From Oxalobacteraceae bacterium (lineage in GTDB: Bacteria; Pseudomonadota; Gammaproteobacteria; Burkholderiales; Burkholderiaceae_D): a stretch of DNA of 21,425 bases. Positions 14,666 to 21,425 of the stretch are shown one piece after another (within the stretch, counting starts at the first letter, position 1; each line of letters begins with the position of its first letter). The notes below the pieces were generated by a model. That model was not told where the DNA came from, searched no databases, and worked only from the letters and a program-made list of their open reading frames with translations. A program made the position numbers and the translations under genes. The stretch is from assembly GCA_947487325.1 (NCBI GenBank), contig CANKWG010000010.1, positions 1 through 21,425 of the forward strand. The letters run 5' to 3'.

Positions 14666-15672
14666 GCAAATTAGACGCAAATCGGTCGCCTGAACGTCGT
14701 CTTGACGAATTCATCAAACAAATCTCAGCGCCTGAAATTAAAGAGAGTATCGATCAACCCGCCAAGGAAAGATCTCGCTGGATTAAATGGGGCTTCAATA
14801 CCGCTGAAGCGACCATACCCGGTTATCAGGTAGTAAAAAAATCTGAAAGCAACATTTTCAACCGACTGCTGGACAGAATCGATACCGTGGCCGGCCAGGC
14901 GCGGCAAAAAGCGAACAGGGAAATAATCCGCATACTGGAAGATGGCGGCGTAAAGGTCACCAAAGAAATTAAAAGACACCTTCCTGATAAGCACAAATTG
15001 GGCAATGCAGCGAAATTAGCCTACGAGATAAAGTCGGCAATCGCCACGAAAGAGGCGGCAAAAAAAGAAACACAGGGAAAACTCAACCGAGAAATGCCAA
15101 CGATTCTAAAAAATTATTTGAAAAAGTTTGGTGAAACGAACGAATCCGTGAGAAATATTCTCCGAAACAATTCCCTAGAAAAAAGCCAGTTTAATTTATG
15201 TATGCAACCCTTGTTTCAGGACTCGGTAAACTATTTTGTCCAAGATTTTCTGAGTAGTTTAAAAAAAATCAATGGCCCGATGACCGAAGATCAATTAAAG
15301 CAGCTAATACACCAACAGCAGAGTAAATTTTTTCAGGCTATTGTGGAGTCAAAGCCATGGGAGACCGTGAAATCAATGTTTGAGGATGAATGCGTCAATG
15401 CGGCTTTCGACTTACAGGATTCTAAAATTTTTAATATAACTCAAAGGACTGAATTCATTCACTCTACTAAAAATTTAAGTTCTTCAATACTGACGTTTGC
15501 AAGTCTGAGTTCTTTTCTGGCCGACGCGGCTGCAAGCTCCGCAAACGAGTTAAATACAGAATTTAGCCGTCTTCTGAATACGAAAAATCAAAATGAAATT
15601 ATAAAAATGACAGGATATTTTTCAGGTTGCTTGAACACAATCGCCGCCGAGTCTGCAACTAAAAATGTGTAA
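14662..15672 (+). CDS. AT-rich orphan protein of unknown function
   Basis: From GTG at 14662 this encodes 336 residues; AAGGA lies ten bases upstream. An in-frame TTG at 14587 would add 25 residues but has no ribosome-binding site. The protein is rich in Lys, Asn, Ser, Glu and Gln, predicted mostly helical, with no signal peptide and no clear transmembrane helix. A Ser/Ala-rich stretch (SSSILTFASLSSFLADAAA) lies near residues 270-290. I recognise no domain or catalytic motif. Base composition falls to about 22-37% GC in sampled lines against about 57% in typA. The gene sits in opposite orientation between typA and truB, usually neighbours on one strand in this group. This points to horizontal acquisition. 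A secreted effector or a defence-related protein is possible, but nothing in the sequence decides it. Confidence 0.7.
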   Translation: MSKLDANRSPERRLDEFIKQISAPEIKESIDQPAKERSRWIKWGFNTAEATIPGYQVVKKSESNIFNRLLDRIDTVAGQARQKANREIIRILEDGGVKVTKEIKRHLPDKHKLGNAAKLAYEIKSAIATKEAAKKETQGKLNREMPTILKNYLKKFGETNESVRNILRNNSLEKSQFNLCMQPLFQDSVNYFVQDFLSSLKKINGPMTEDQLKQLIHQQQSKFFQAIVESKPWETVKSMFEDECVNAAFDLQDSKIFNITQRTEFIHSTKNLSSSILTFASLSSFLADAAASSANELNTEFSRLLNTKNQNEIIKMTGYFSGCLNTIAAESATKNV

Positions 15673-15771
15673 GTGCCGGTGGCCGGTCAACCTCTTACCG
15701 AACAACCGGCAGGTCTTCGCATCGCATGGGGTGGTTCATTACGACAATGAAACGACACGCTCCGGGATCAG

Positions 15772-16695
15772 CTAATTGCTGATCAACCGCTCCGGCTGCA
15801 ACACCCCTTCGGGAGACAGCTGCGCAACGCCCAGCAACGCCTGACAATCATCAATCACTCGGATTCGACCGCAATAATCGGCAGGAAAATCGATACCCTC
15901 TCGCTGCAGTGCGATACGCTGCCCCTGCCTGAAACGGCTGGCCAGCGCAGATGGCAACACCACCGTCACGAGTTCAGACAAGAGCCTGTCAACGAGTAAG
16001 AGCGTATTTTTACGATCAGCATCCGACAGAGCTTCCAGCGCAGCCAGTGTCAATCCGTCTGCAATGGAGAGATTACCGGTCCCGATACGCCGCAACGCTA
16101 CCAGATGCGCGCCACAGCCCAGCGCCCGACCAATATCCTCACCGAGCACCCGAACATAGGTCCCTTTGCTGCACCGGACACGAATCTGAATATCGGGAGA
16201 GGCAAATGAAACCAGCTCAAGCTCGTGAATCGTGACAGCTCTGGCGTCGCGCTCCAGCGTCTTGCCTTCACGCGCATACGCGTACAGAGGTTTACCGTCA
16301 CGTTTCAAGGCAGAGTACATCGGCGGTATTTGATCGATAGGACCACGAAATTTATCTAGAACCGACTCGATCTGAGTCCGTTGCACATCAACTTCGCGCG
16401 TCTCGAGCACTTCCCCTTCAGGGTCACCGGTCGTGGTTGTTACGCCCAGACGGATGGTCGCTTCGTATGTCTTGTCAGCATCGAGCAGATCGCTTGAAAA
16501 TTTGGTGGCTTCGCCAAAGCACAGCGGCAAGAGGCCTGTCGCAAAAGGATCAAGCGTTCCGGTGTGACCAGCTTTCTCAGCATTCAGCAACCACTTGGCC
16601 TTTGCCAGCGCCTGTGCACTGGAAATGCCTTCAGGCTTATCGAGCAGAAGCACCCCGTGAACAGGGACGCGCTTGCGCTTGGCTGGCTGGCTCAT
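15772..16695 (-). CDS. truB: tRNA pseudouridine(55) synthase TruB
   Basis: A 307-residue TruB enzyme that converts uridine 55 of the tRNA T-loop to pseudouridine. The signature GVLLLDKPEGISS lies near the N-terminus, and the catalytic Asp49 is in GHTGTLDPFATGLL. YEATIRLG, IPPMYSALKRDGKPLYAYAR and KGTYVRVLGEDIG follow. The C-terminal portion (about 250-307) fits a PUA-like end. Length is normal. It begins 28 bases after the rbfA stop on the same strand, so it belongs to the nusA-infB-rbfA-truB unit. No strong ribosome-binding site is visible, and coupling to rbfA is likely. Downstream, a 7-bp inverted repeat (15674-15680 with 15705-15711) has no T-run and is not a convincing terminator. Confidence 0.97.
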   Translation of the reverse strand: MSQPAKRKRVPVHGVLLLDKPEGISSAQALAKAKWLLNAEKAGHTGTLDPFATGLLPLCFGEATKFSSDLLDADKTYEATIRLGVTTTTGDPEGEVLETREVDVQRTQIESVLDKFRGPIDQIPPMYSALKRDGKPLYAYAREGKTLERDARAVTIHELELVSFASPDIQIRVRCSKGTYVRVLGEDIGRALGCGAHLVALRRIGTGNLSIADGLTLAALEALSDADRKNTLLLVDRLLSELVTVVLPSALASRFRQGQRIALQREGIDFPADYCGRIRVIDDCQALLGVAQLSPEGVLQPERLISN

Positions 16696-16723
16696 GAATG
16701 GAAATTACGCGGAGATGTGCGAT

Positions 16724-17113
16724 TTACTGCTCGTCCGCATCTTTGGCGCGGGTCGCATTGGCTTCATCGATCAATTTCGACAAGGCGGCGCCACGCGAGG
16801 TAGAGATGTCGTGCACGAAATGCAGTTCAGGCAGCGTATGAATACTCAATCGCTTACCCAACTGATTACGCAAAAATCCGGAGGCGGTCTGCAGACCTTT
16901 GAGTGTGTTTTGCACAGCGGCCGGATCATCAACGAGCGTGGTGAAGAAGACTTTCGCGTGCGCGTAGTCTGGGGTGAGCTGAACTTCAGTCAGCGTGATC
17001 ATTCCGACACGTGGATCTTTGAGCTCCATGGCGATCAGTTCTGCGAGATCGCGCTGGATTTGGTCTGCGACGCGCTGGCCTCGGCCGGGGATGGATTTGC
17101 TGTGCTTGGCCAT
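16724..17113 (-). CDS. rbfA: 30S ribosome-binding factor RbfA
   Basis: A 129-residue KH-fold protein of normal length that assists late maturation of the 30S subunit and 16S rRNA 5' processing, notably in the cold. Typical features are the N-terminal RVADQIQRDLAELI helix, KDPRVGMITLTEVQLTPDYAHAKVFF and the C-terminal LGKRLSIHTLPELHFVHD block. The last residues (ANATRAKDADEQ) form a polar tail. It lies between infB and truB as in most Proteobacteria. The 272-base gap to infB is unusually long for this operon and holds a REP-like inverted pair. Confidence 0.96.
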   Translation of the reverse strand: MAKHSKSIPGRGQRVADQIQRDLAELIAMELKDPRVGMITLTEVQLTPDYAHAKVFFTTLVDDPAAVQNTLKGLQTASGFLRNQLGKRLSIHTLPELHFVHDISTSRGAALSKLIDEANATRAKDADEQ

Positions 17114-17281
17114 GGATGGATGGGGTTAAAAAATGTGGCTTAAAGACACTGAATCCCTGCCTGAACCCATGAATGTCCGGAATACTTTTTTAGGCAAGGG
17201 TACTGAGTTCGTATTGATTTGTGAGTCCATTAATTCTGGAACACGATCAAGAATTTTTAAGGGTATTCGACGAAAGTCACT

Positions 17282-17364
17282 GGATCCCGGCCTGCGCCGG
17301 GATGACAGTAGTTGTTGAGGCGGATTCAAAATCTCCACCATCATCCCGGCGCAGGCCGGGACCC
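17282..17364. repeat. REP-like inverted pair between infB and rbfA
   Basis: Two 24-bp elements (17282-17305 and 17341-17364) are inverted copies with one mismatch and a 35-base spacer. Each contains an internal palindrome, for example ATCCCGGCCTGCGCCGGGAT at 17284-17303. This matches a widespread intergenic GC-rich palindrome of Proteobacteria (core CCCGGCCTGCGCCGGG). Together they can form one long hairpin in the mRNA between infB and rbfA. The apparent reading frames across them (SSRRRPG motifs) are translations of the repeat, not genes. Confidence 0.88.
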
Positions 17365-17385
17365 ACCGACTTCATCTTTACTGCA

Positions 17386-20106
17386 TCAGAGGGTACGCGC
17401 GACTTCCTGGACTTCGAACACTTCGAGCTGGTCGCCTTCTTTGATGTCGTTGTAGTTCTTCAGTGACAAACCACATTCGAAGCCGGATTTCACTTCCTTC
17501 ACGTCATCCTTGAAGCGTTTGAGCGAATCCAGCTCGCCGGTCCAGAGCACGACGTTGTCGCGCAACAGACGCACATGCGCGCCACGCTTGACCATGCCCT
17601 CAAGCACATAGCAACCGGCAATCGCGCCGACTTTGCTGACCAAGAAGACCTGTCGAATCTCGACCAGGCCCAACGAGCTTTCGCGCTTCTCTGGCGAGAG
17701 CATGCCGCTCATCGCAGCCTTGATCTCATCAATCGCGTCGTAAATGATGTTGTAGTAGCGGATATCAATACCACTGCCTTCGGCCAATTTGCGCGCCGAT
17801 GCGTCTGCACGCACATTGAAACCAATGATGACGGCCTTGGAGGCCAACGCCAGATTGACATCGGATTCGCTGATACCGCCCACCGCTGCATGCACAACCT
17901 GCACACGCACTTCGCTGGTGGAAAGTTTTTGCATGGAGCTGACCAGCGCTTCCTGCGAACCCTGCACATCAGATTTGATGATGAGGGCGAGATTCTTGAC
18001 TTCGCCTTCGGCCATCTGTTCGAACATGTTTTCGAGTTTAGCGGCCTGCTGTTTGGCGAGCTTCACATCGCGGTACTTGCCTTGTCTGAACAAGGCGATT
18101 TCACGCGCCTTGCGCTCGTCGGTCAGCACCATAGCTTCTTCACCGGCCGCCGGCACTTCGGTCAGACCTTGAATTTCAACTGGAATCGAAGGCCCTGCTT
18201 CGGTAATTGATTTGCCGTTTTCGTCCAGCATGGCGCGTACGCGACCGTAGGACGAGCCTGCCAACACAATGTCACCGCGCTTCAATGTACCGGACTGCAC
18301 CATGATGGTGGCGACCGGACCACGGCCCTTGTCGAGTTTCGCTTCGATAACCAAACCTTTGGCAGGCGCATCGACAGCAGCTTTGAGTTCAAGAACTTCA
18401 GCCTGCAACAACACGTTCTCAAGCAGGGTATCAATGCCCTCGCCGGTTTTTGCGGACACCGAGATGAACGGAGATTCGCCACCGTATTCTTCAGGCACCA
18501 CTTGTTCGGCGACGAGCTCCTGCTTGACGCGATCAGGGTTAGCACCCGGTTTGTCGATCTTGTTAACCGCCACAACAAGCGGCACGCCAGCCGCTTTTGC
18601 GTGTGCAATCGCTTCTTTAGTCTGCGGCATCACGCCGTCATCGGCAGCCACCACCAGAATGACGATATCGGTCGCCTTTGCACCACGAGCACGCATGGCG
18701 GTAAACGCCTCGTGACCCGGAGTATCGAGGAAGGTGATCATGCCGCGCGGCGTTTCAACGTGGTAGGCGCCAATGTGCTGAGTAATACCACCCGCCTCGC
18801 CAGACGCTACCTTCGCACGTCGGATGTAATCAAGCAGCGAAGTCTTGCCGTGGTCGACGTGGCCCATGACGGTCACAACCGGAGCACGCGGCAGTAATTC
18901 AGCGTCGACGTTCTCGGTACCCACGTCAAGCAGCGCTTCGGGATCGTCGAGTTTGGCGGCGTGTGCGATGTGGCCCATTTCTTCGACCAGGATCATCGCA
19001 GTTTCCTGATCCAGCACCTGATTGATGGTGACCATCTGACCCAGTTTCATCAGTTGCTTAATGACCTCGGAGGCCTTGACGGCCATTTTGTGCGCCAGCT
19101 CAGCGACGGTAATTGTTTCAGGTACATGCACTTCACGAACGACGGCTTCGGTCGGTTGCTGGAAGTTGGTTTCGCGATCTTCATTGCTGGTGTTGCGACG
19201 GCCGCGAGGACCTGCACGCCAACCATCACGACCGCCACCACCGCCGGGGCCACGCGTCTTGAGACCGCCAGGGCTGCGTTTCTTTGCATCGTCCTGCCAG
19301 GTCGATGAAACATTGGCGGACTTGATGGATTTCTTCTCACCAGGCTTCTTGTCGTCTTTTTTCTCGCCAGGCTTTTTATCAGCAGGGCGATGTAAAGTAC
19401 CTTCGGCACGAGCTGCGGGTGCAACGGGTTCGGGTGCCTTGATGACCTTGCGCGGGGTGCTCATCATCATCTTGATTTGCGCAACTTCGTCAGCCACAGC
19501 TTTGCGCGCTTCTTCGGTGGCGCTTGCGCGCTCACTTGCCTCTTTCAGCAGCTGTTGGGCTTCTGCATTCGGTTCGGCAGTGACTTGCTGTTGCTGCGCC
19601 TGAGCGAGCGCTGCATCCGCCGCCTTTTCAGCTTCTCTCTGCGCTTCGAGTTTGGCGAGTCGCTCCTGTTTCTCACGCAGCTCGGCTTCTTGTCTTGCGA
19701 TCAGCTCTGCCTGACGGCGAGCTTCCTCGTCACGCCGTGCCTGCTCGGCTTCGTCAATGATCGGAGCTTTGGCTGCTTCTGGTTCATGCGCAACCGGCGC
19801 ATCGTCGCGTTTGACGAAAGTACGCTTCTTGCGAACTTCAACCTGAATGGTACGTGACTTGCCACTGGAATCGGCCTGCTTGATTTCGGTAGTTTCTTTG
19901 CGGGTCAGCGTGATTTTTTTCTTTTCGCCATCGGCCGCGGCACCGTGAACTTTGCGCAAATGCCCGAGCAGCTTGTCCTTGTCTTCTTTGGACAGCGTGT
20001 CTTCAACCGAGCTTTTATCGACGCCAGCATCCTTGAGCTGCTTGAGCAGCAAGTCAGCGGGCATTTTCAGCTCGGTGGCAAATTGGGCGACATTGTTACT
20101 TGCCAT
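17386..20106 (-). CDS. infB: Translation initiation factor IF-2
   Basis: A 906-residue IF-2 that brings initiator tRNA to the 30S subunit and promotes subunit joining. The N-terminal IF2_N domain (about 1-52) is followed by a long charged, Ala/Glu/Lys-rich linker (about 60-280) with coiled-coil character and a Gly/Arg-rich patch (about 285-303). A second IF2_N-like domain lies at about 328-380. The GTPase domain has GHVDHGKT (415-422), DTPGHE (461-466) and NKID (515-518), and the C-terminal domains follow. The large size comes from the linker, as in other Betaproteobacteria. Start: GAGGA precedes the ATG by about five bases. It begins 51 bases after nusA, within the nusA-infB operon. Confidence 0.98.
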   Translation of the reverse strand: MASNNVAQFATELKMPADLLLKQLKDAGVDKSSVEDTLSKEDKDKLLGHLRKVHGAAADGEKKKITLTRKETTEIKQADSSGKSRTIQVEVRKKRTFVKRDDAPVAHEPEAAKAPIIDEAEQARRDEEARRQAELIARQEAELREKQERLAKLEAQREAEKAADAALAQAQQQQVTAEPNAEAQQLLKEASERASATEEARKAVADEVAQIKMMMSTPRKVIKAPEPVAPAARAEGTLHRPADKKPGEKKDDKKPGEKKSIKSANVSSTWQDDAKKRSPGGLKTRGPGGGGGRDGWRAGPRGRRNTSNEDRETNFQQPTEAVVREVHVPETITVAELAHKMAVKASEVIKQLMKLGQMVTINQVLDQETAMILVEEMGHIAHAAKLDDPEALLDVGTENVDAELLPRAPVVTVMGHVDHGKTSLLDYIRRAKVASGEAGGITQHIGAYHVETPRGMITFLDTPGHEAFTAMRARGAKATDIVILVVAADDGVMPQTKEAIAHAKAAGVPLVVAVNKIDKPGANPDRVKQELVAEQVVPEEYGGESPFISVSAKTGEGIDTLLENVLLQAEVLELKAAVDAPAKGLVIEAKLDKGRGPVATIMVQSGTLKRGDIVLAGSSYGRVRAMLDENGKSITEAGPSIPVEIQGLTEVPAAGEEAMVLTDERKAREIALFRQGKYRDVKLAKQQAAKLENMFEQMAEGEVKNLALIIKSDVQGSQEALVSSMQKLSTSEVRVQVVHAAVGGISESDVNLALASKAVIIGFNVRADASARKLAEGSGIDIRYYNIIYDAIDEIKAAMSGMLSPEKRESSLGLVEIRQVFLVSKVGAIAGCYVLEGMVKRGAHVRLLRDNVVLWTGELDSLKRFKDDVKEVKSGFECGLSLKNYNDIKEGDQLEVFEVQEVARTL

Positions 20107-20157
20107 TAAGTCCTCTTTTCTAGTGATGCTTTTGCGAAGGTTTCAGGTCCGGGGAGC

Positions 20158-21425
20158 TTACTTACTCTCAACGAGGCTCCAGACGTAGGCCTGCAGGGCC
20201 TTCGCACGGTCATCATATTTCGCGTCAATCAGTTTCATCTCATCGTCCGTCACATCGCTGAACTCGTGTTCGATCAACTGACGCGCACGATCTGCAGACA
20301 AGGCCAGAATCGCACCGAATTCGTCGTAAGCGAGACCGGAGAATGCATCCAGAGTTTTCACACCGGCGAGACCAAGCTTGCCTGCAGTGACACGATCCAT
20401 GCCCTCGAGATTGATGAGCGCATCTTCCATACCCCCGAGACCTTCCTCGTAGGCGATTGCTTCGGTGACGAGCGCATCGCGCGCACGGTTGCGCAGTTCA
20501 TTCACGGTGTCTTCGTCGAAAGCTTCGATTTCCAGCATTTCGGTGATGGGCACATAAGCGATTTCTTCAAGCGTGGAAAAACCTTCTTGCGCAAGAATGT
20601 CGGCAACTTCCTCGTCGACATCGAGTTTTTCCATGAACAGACCGCGAATCACCGCAGTCTCCGAGGCTGCCTTATCGGCCGACTCTTCAGCGGTCATGAT
20701 GTTGATCTGCCAGCCTGTCAGCTCGCTGGCCAAACGAACGTTTTGACCACCGCGACCAATCGCAATCGCCAGGTTTTCTTCGTCGACCACAACATCCATC
20801 GCATGCTTGTCTTCGTCCACCACGATGGATGAGACGTTGGCTGGTGCCAGTGCGCCAATGACAAACTGCGCCGGGTCATCCGACCAAAGCACGATGTCCA
20901 CGCGCTCACCGCCCAGTTCGCCGGTCACACTCTGTACACGTGAACCGCGCATACCAACACAGGTACCGATAGGATCAATGCGTTTGTCGCTGGTGAAAAC
21001 GGCAATCTTGGCGCGCACACCCGAGTCCCGGGCGGCGGATTTAATCTGAAGCAGTCCCTGCTCGATCTCGGGAACTTCGACCTCGAAAAGCTTCATGATG
21101 AATTCAGGTGCTGTGCGCGAGAGGATGACCTGAGGGCCGCGTGCATTGCGATCAATCCGCAGAATGTAAGCACGTACTCGGTCGCCTATGCGCAAATTCT
21201 CTTTGGGGATCATCTGATCGCGCGGCAAACGGGCTTCGATCTTGCCGGACTCAACGATGGCATCACCGCGCTCCATGCGCTTGATGGTGCCCGTCACGAG
21301 CACGTCGCCACGCTCTAGGAAGTCGGCAAGAATCTGCTCGCGCTCGGCATCGCGAATGCGCTGCAATACGACTTGTTTGGTGTCTTGGGCAAAACGGCGA
21401 CCGAACTCCACAGATTCAATCGGCT
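20158..21425 (-). CDS. nusA: Transcription termination/antitermination factor NusA (5' end outside window)
   Basis: The frame runs off the right edge; the internal GTG at 21411 is not the start, since upstream codons continue the NusA sequence (PIESVEFGRRF). Visible are the end of the N-terminal RNA-polymerase-binding domain, the S1 domain (ILADFLERGDVLVTGTIKR and GDRVRAYILRID), and two KH domains with the highly conserved KRIDPIGTCVGMRGSRVQ, GGERVDIVLW and AIGRGGQNVRLASELTGW. The two C-terminal acidic repeats carry helix-hairpin-helix-like EGFSTLEEIAYV and LGLAGVKTLDAF. NusA controls pausing, Rho-dependent termination and antitermination. About 420 of an expected ~500 residues are present. 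It is the upstream partner of infB; rimP would be expected just beyond the edge. Confidence 0.97.
   Translation of the reverse strand, partial: PIESVEFGRRFAQDTKQVVLQRIRDAEREQILADFLERGDVLVTGTIKRMERGDAIVESGKIEARLPRDQMIPKENLRIGDRVRAYILRIDRNARGPQVILSRTAPEFIMKLFEVEVPEIEQGLLQIKSAARDSGVRAKIAVFTSDKRIDPIGTCVGMRGSRVQSVTGELGGERVDIVLWSDDPAQFVIGALAPANVSSIVVDEDKHAMDVVVDEENLAIAIGRGGQNVRLASELTGWQINIMTAEESADKAASETAVIRGLFMEKLDVDEEVADILAQEGFSTLEEIAYVPITEMLEIEAFDEDTVNELRNRARDALVTEAIAYEEGLGGMEDALINLEGMDRVTAGKLGLAGVKTLDAFSGLAYDEFGAILALSADRARQLIEHEFSDVTDDEMKLIDAKYDDRAKALQAYVWSLVESK

Noticed and set aside
15674..15711. Inverted repeat after the orphan gene as a terminator
   Set aside because: A 7-bp stem with a 24-base loop and no following T-run on either strand.
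17126..17344. Overlapping frames on both strands in the infB-rbfA gap
   Set aside because: They are translations of the REP-like palindromes (SSRRRPG pattern) with no ribosome-binding site or family resemblance.
17575..18210. Long plus-strand frames opposite infB, typA and nusA
   Set aside because: Shadows of high-GC coding sequence on the other strand, with no recognisable protein features.

Overview
The window looks like a chromosomal segment of a Betaproteobacterium, most likely Burkholderiales and possibly near Oxalobacteraceae. The evidence is the nusA-infB-rbfA-truB order with typA close by, a DusA-type tRNA dihydrouridine synthase, moderate-to-high GC and generally compact spacing. 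The genus cannot be fixed from the sequence alone. No rRNA, tRNA, CRISPR array, transposase or phage integrase was seen.

Layout. (1) 1-3475, minus strand: the 5' portion of a membrane-anchored PAS-GGDEF signalling protein cut by the window edge, a small exported protein, an intrinsic terminator, and an orphan periplasmic substrate-binding lipoprotein. (2) 3482-5257: a 388-base gap with a near-consensus sigma-54 promoter, then a tight plus-strand operon of four small envelope proteins: a DUF883/YqjD-like protein, a YqjE-like holin-family protein, a small membrane protein and an entericidin-type lipoprotein. (3) 5266-6905, minus strand: a doubtful small membrane protein, a PRC-barrel protein and a multi-pass membrane protein preceded by a 14-bp tandem repeat. 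(4) 7055-10108: two paralogous sigma-54 activators, one with a degenerate receiver domain and one with none, separated by a Gly/Ser/Pro-rich lipoprotein. (5) 10095-12530: dusA and a divergent omega-aminotransferase, closed by a bidirectional terminator. (6) 12588-21425, minus strand: typA, truB, rbfA, infB and partial nusA, interrupted by one AT-rich orphan gene (14662-15672) in the opposite orientation and by a REP-like inverted pair between rbfA and infB.

The most interesting part is regions 2-4. A strong sigma-54 promoter drives an envelope operon, and two sigma-54 activators lie within 6 kb. I infer a locally encoded sigma-54 envelope-stress or membrane-remodelling regulon. The receiver-type activator has Ala where the phosphoacceptor Asp should be, so its control is probably not classical two-component signalling. 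Its last ~40 codons follow an A8 run and may result from a frameshift. The second item of interest is the AT-rich gene inserted among the translation genes, which I cannot assign to any family.
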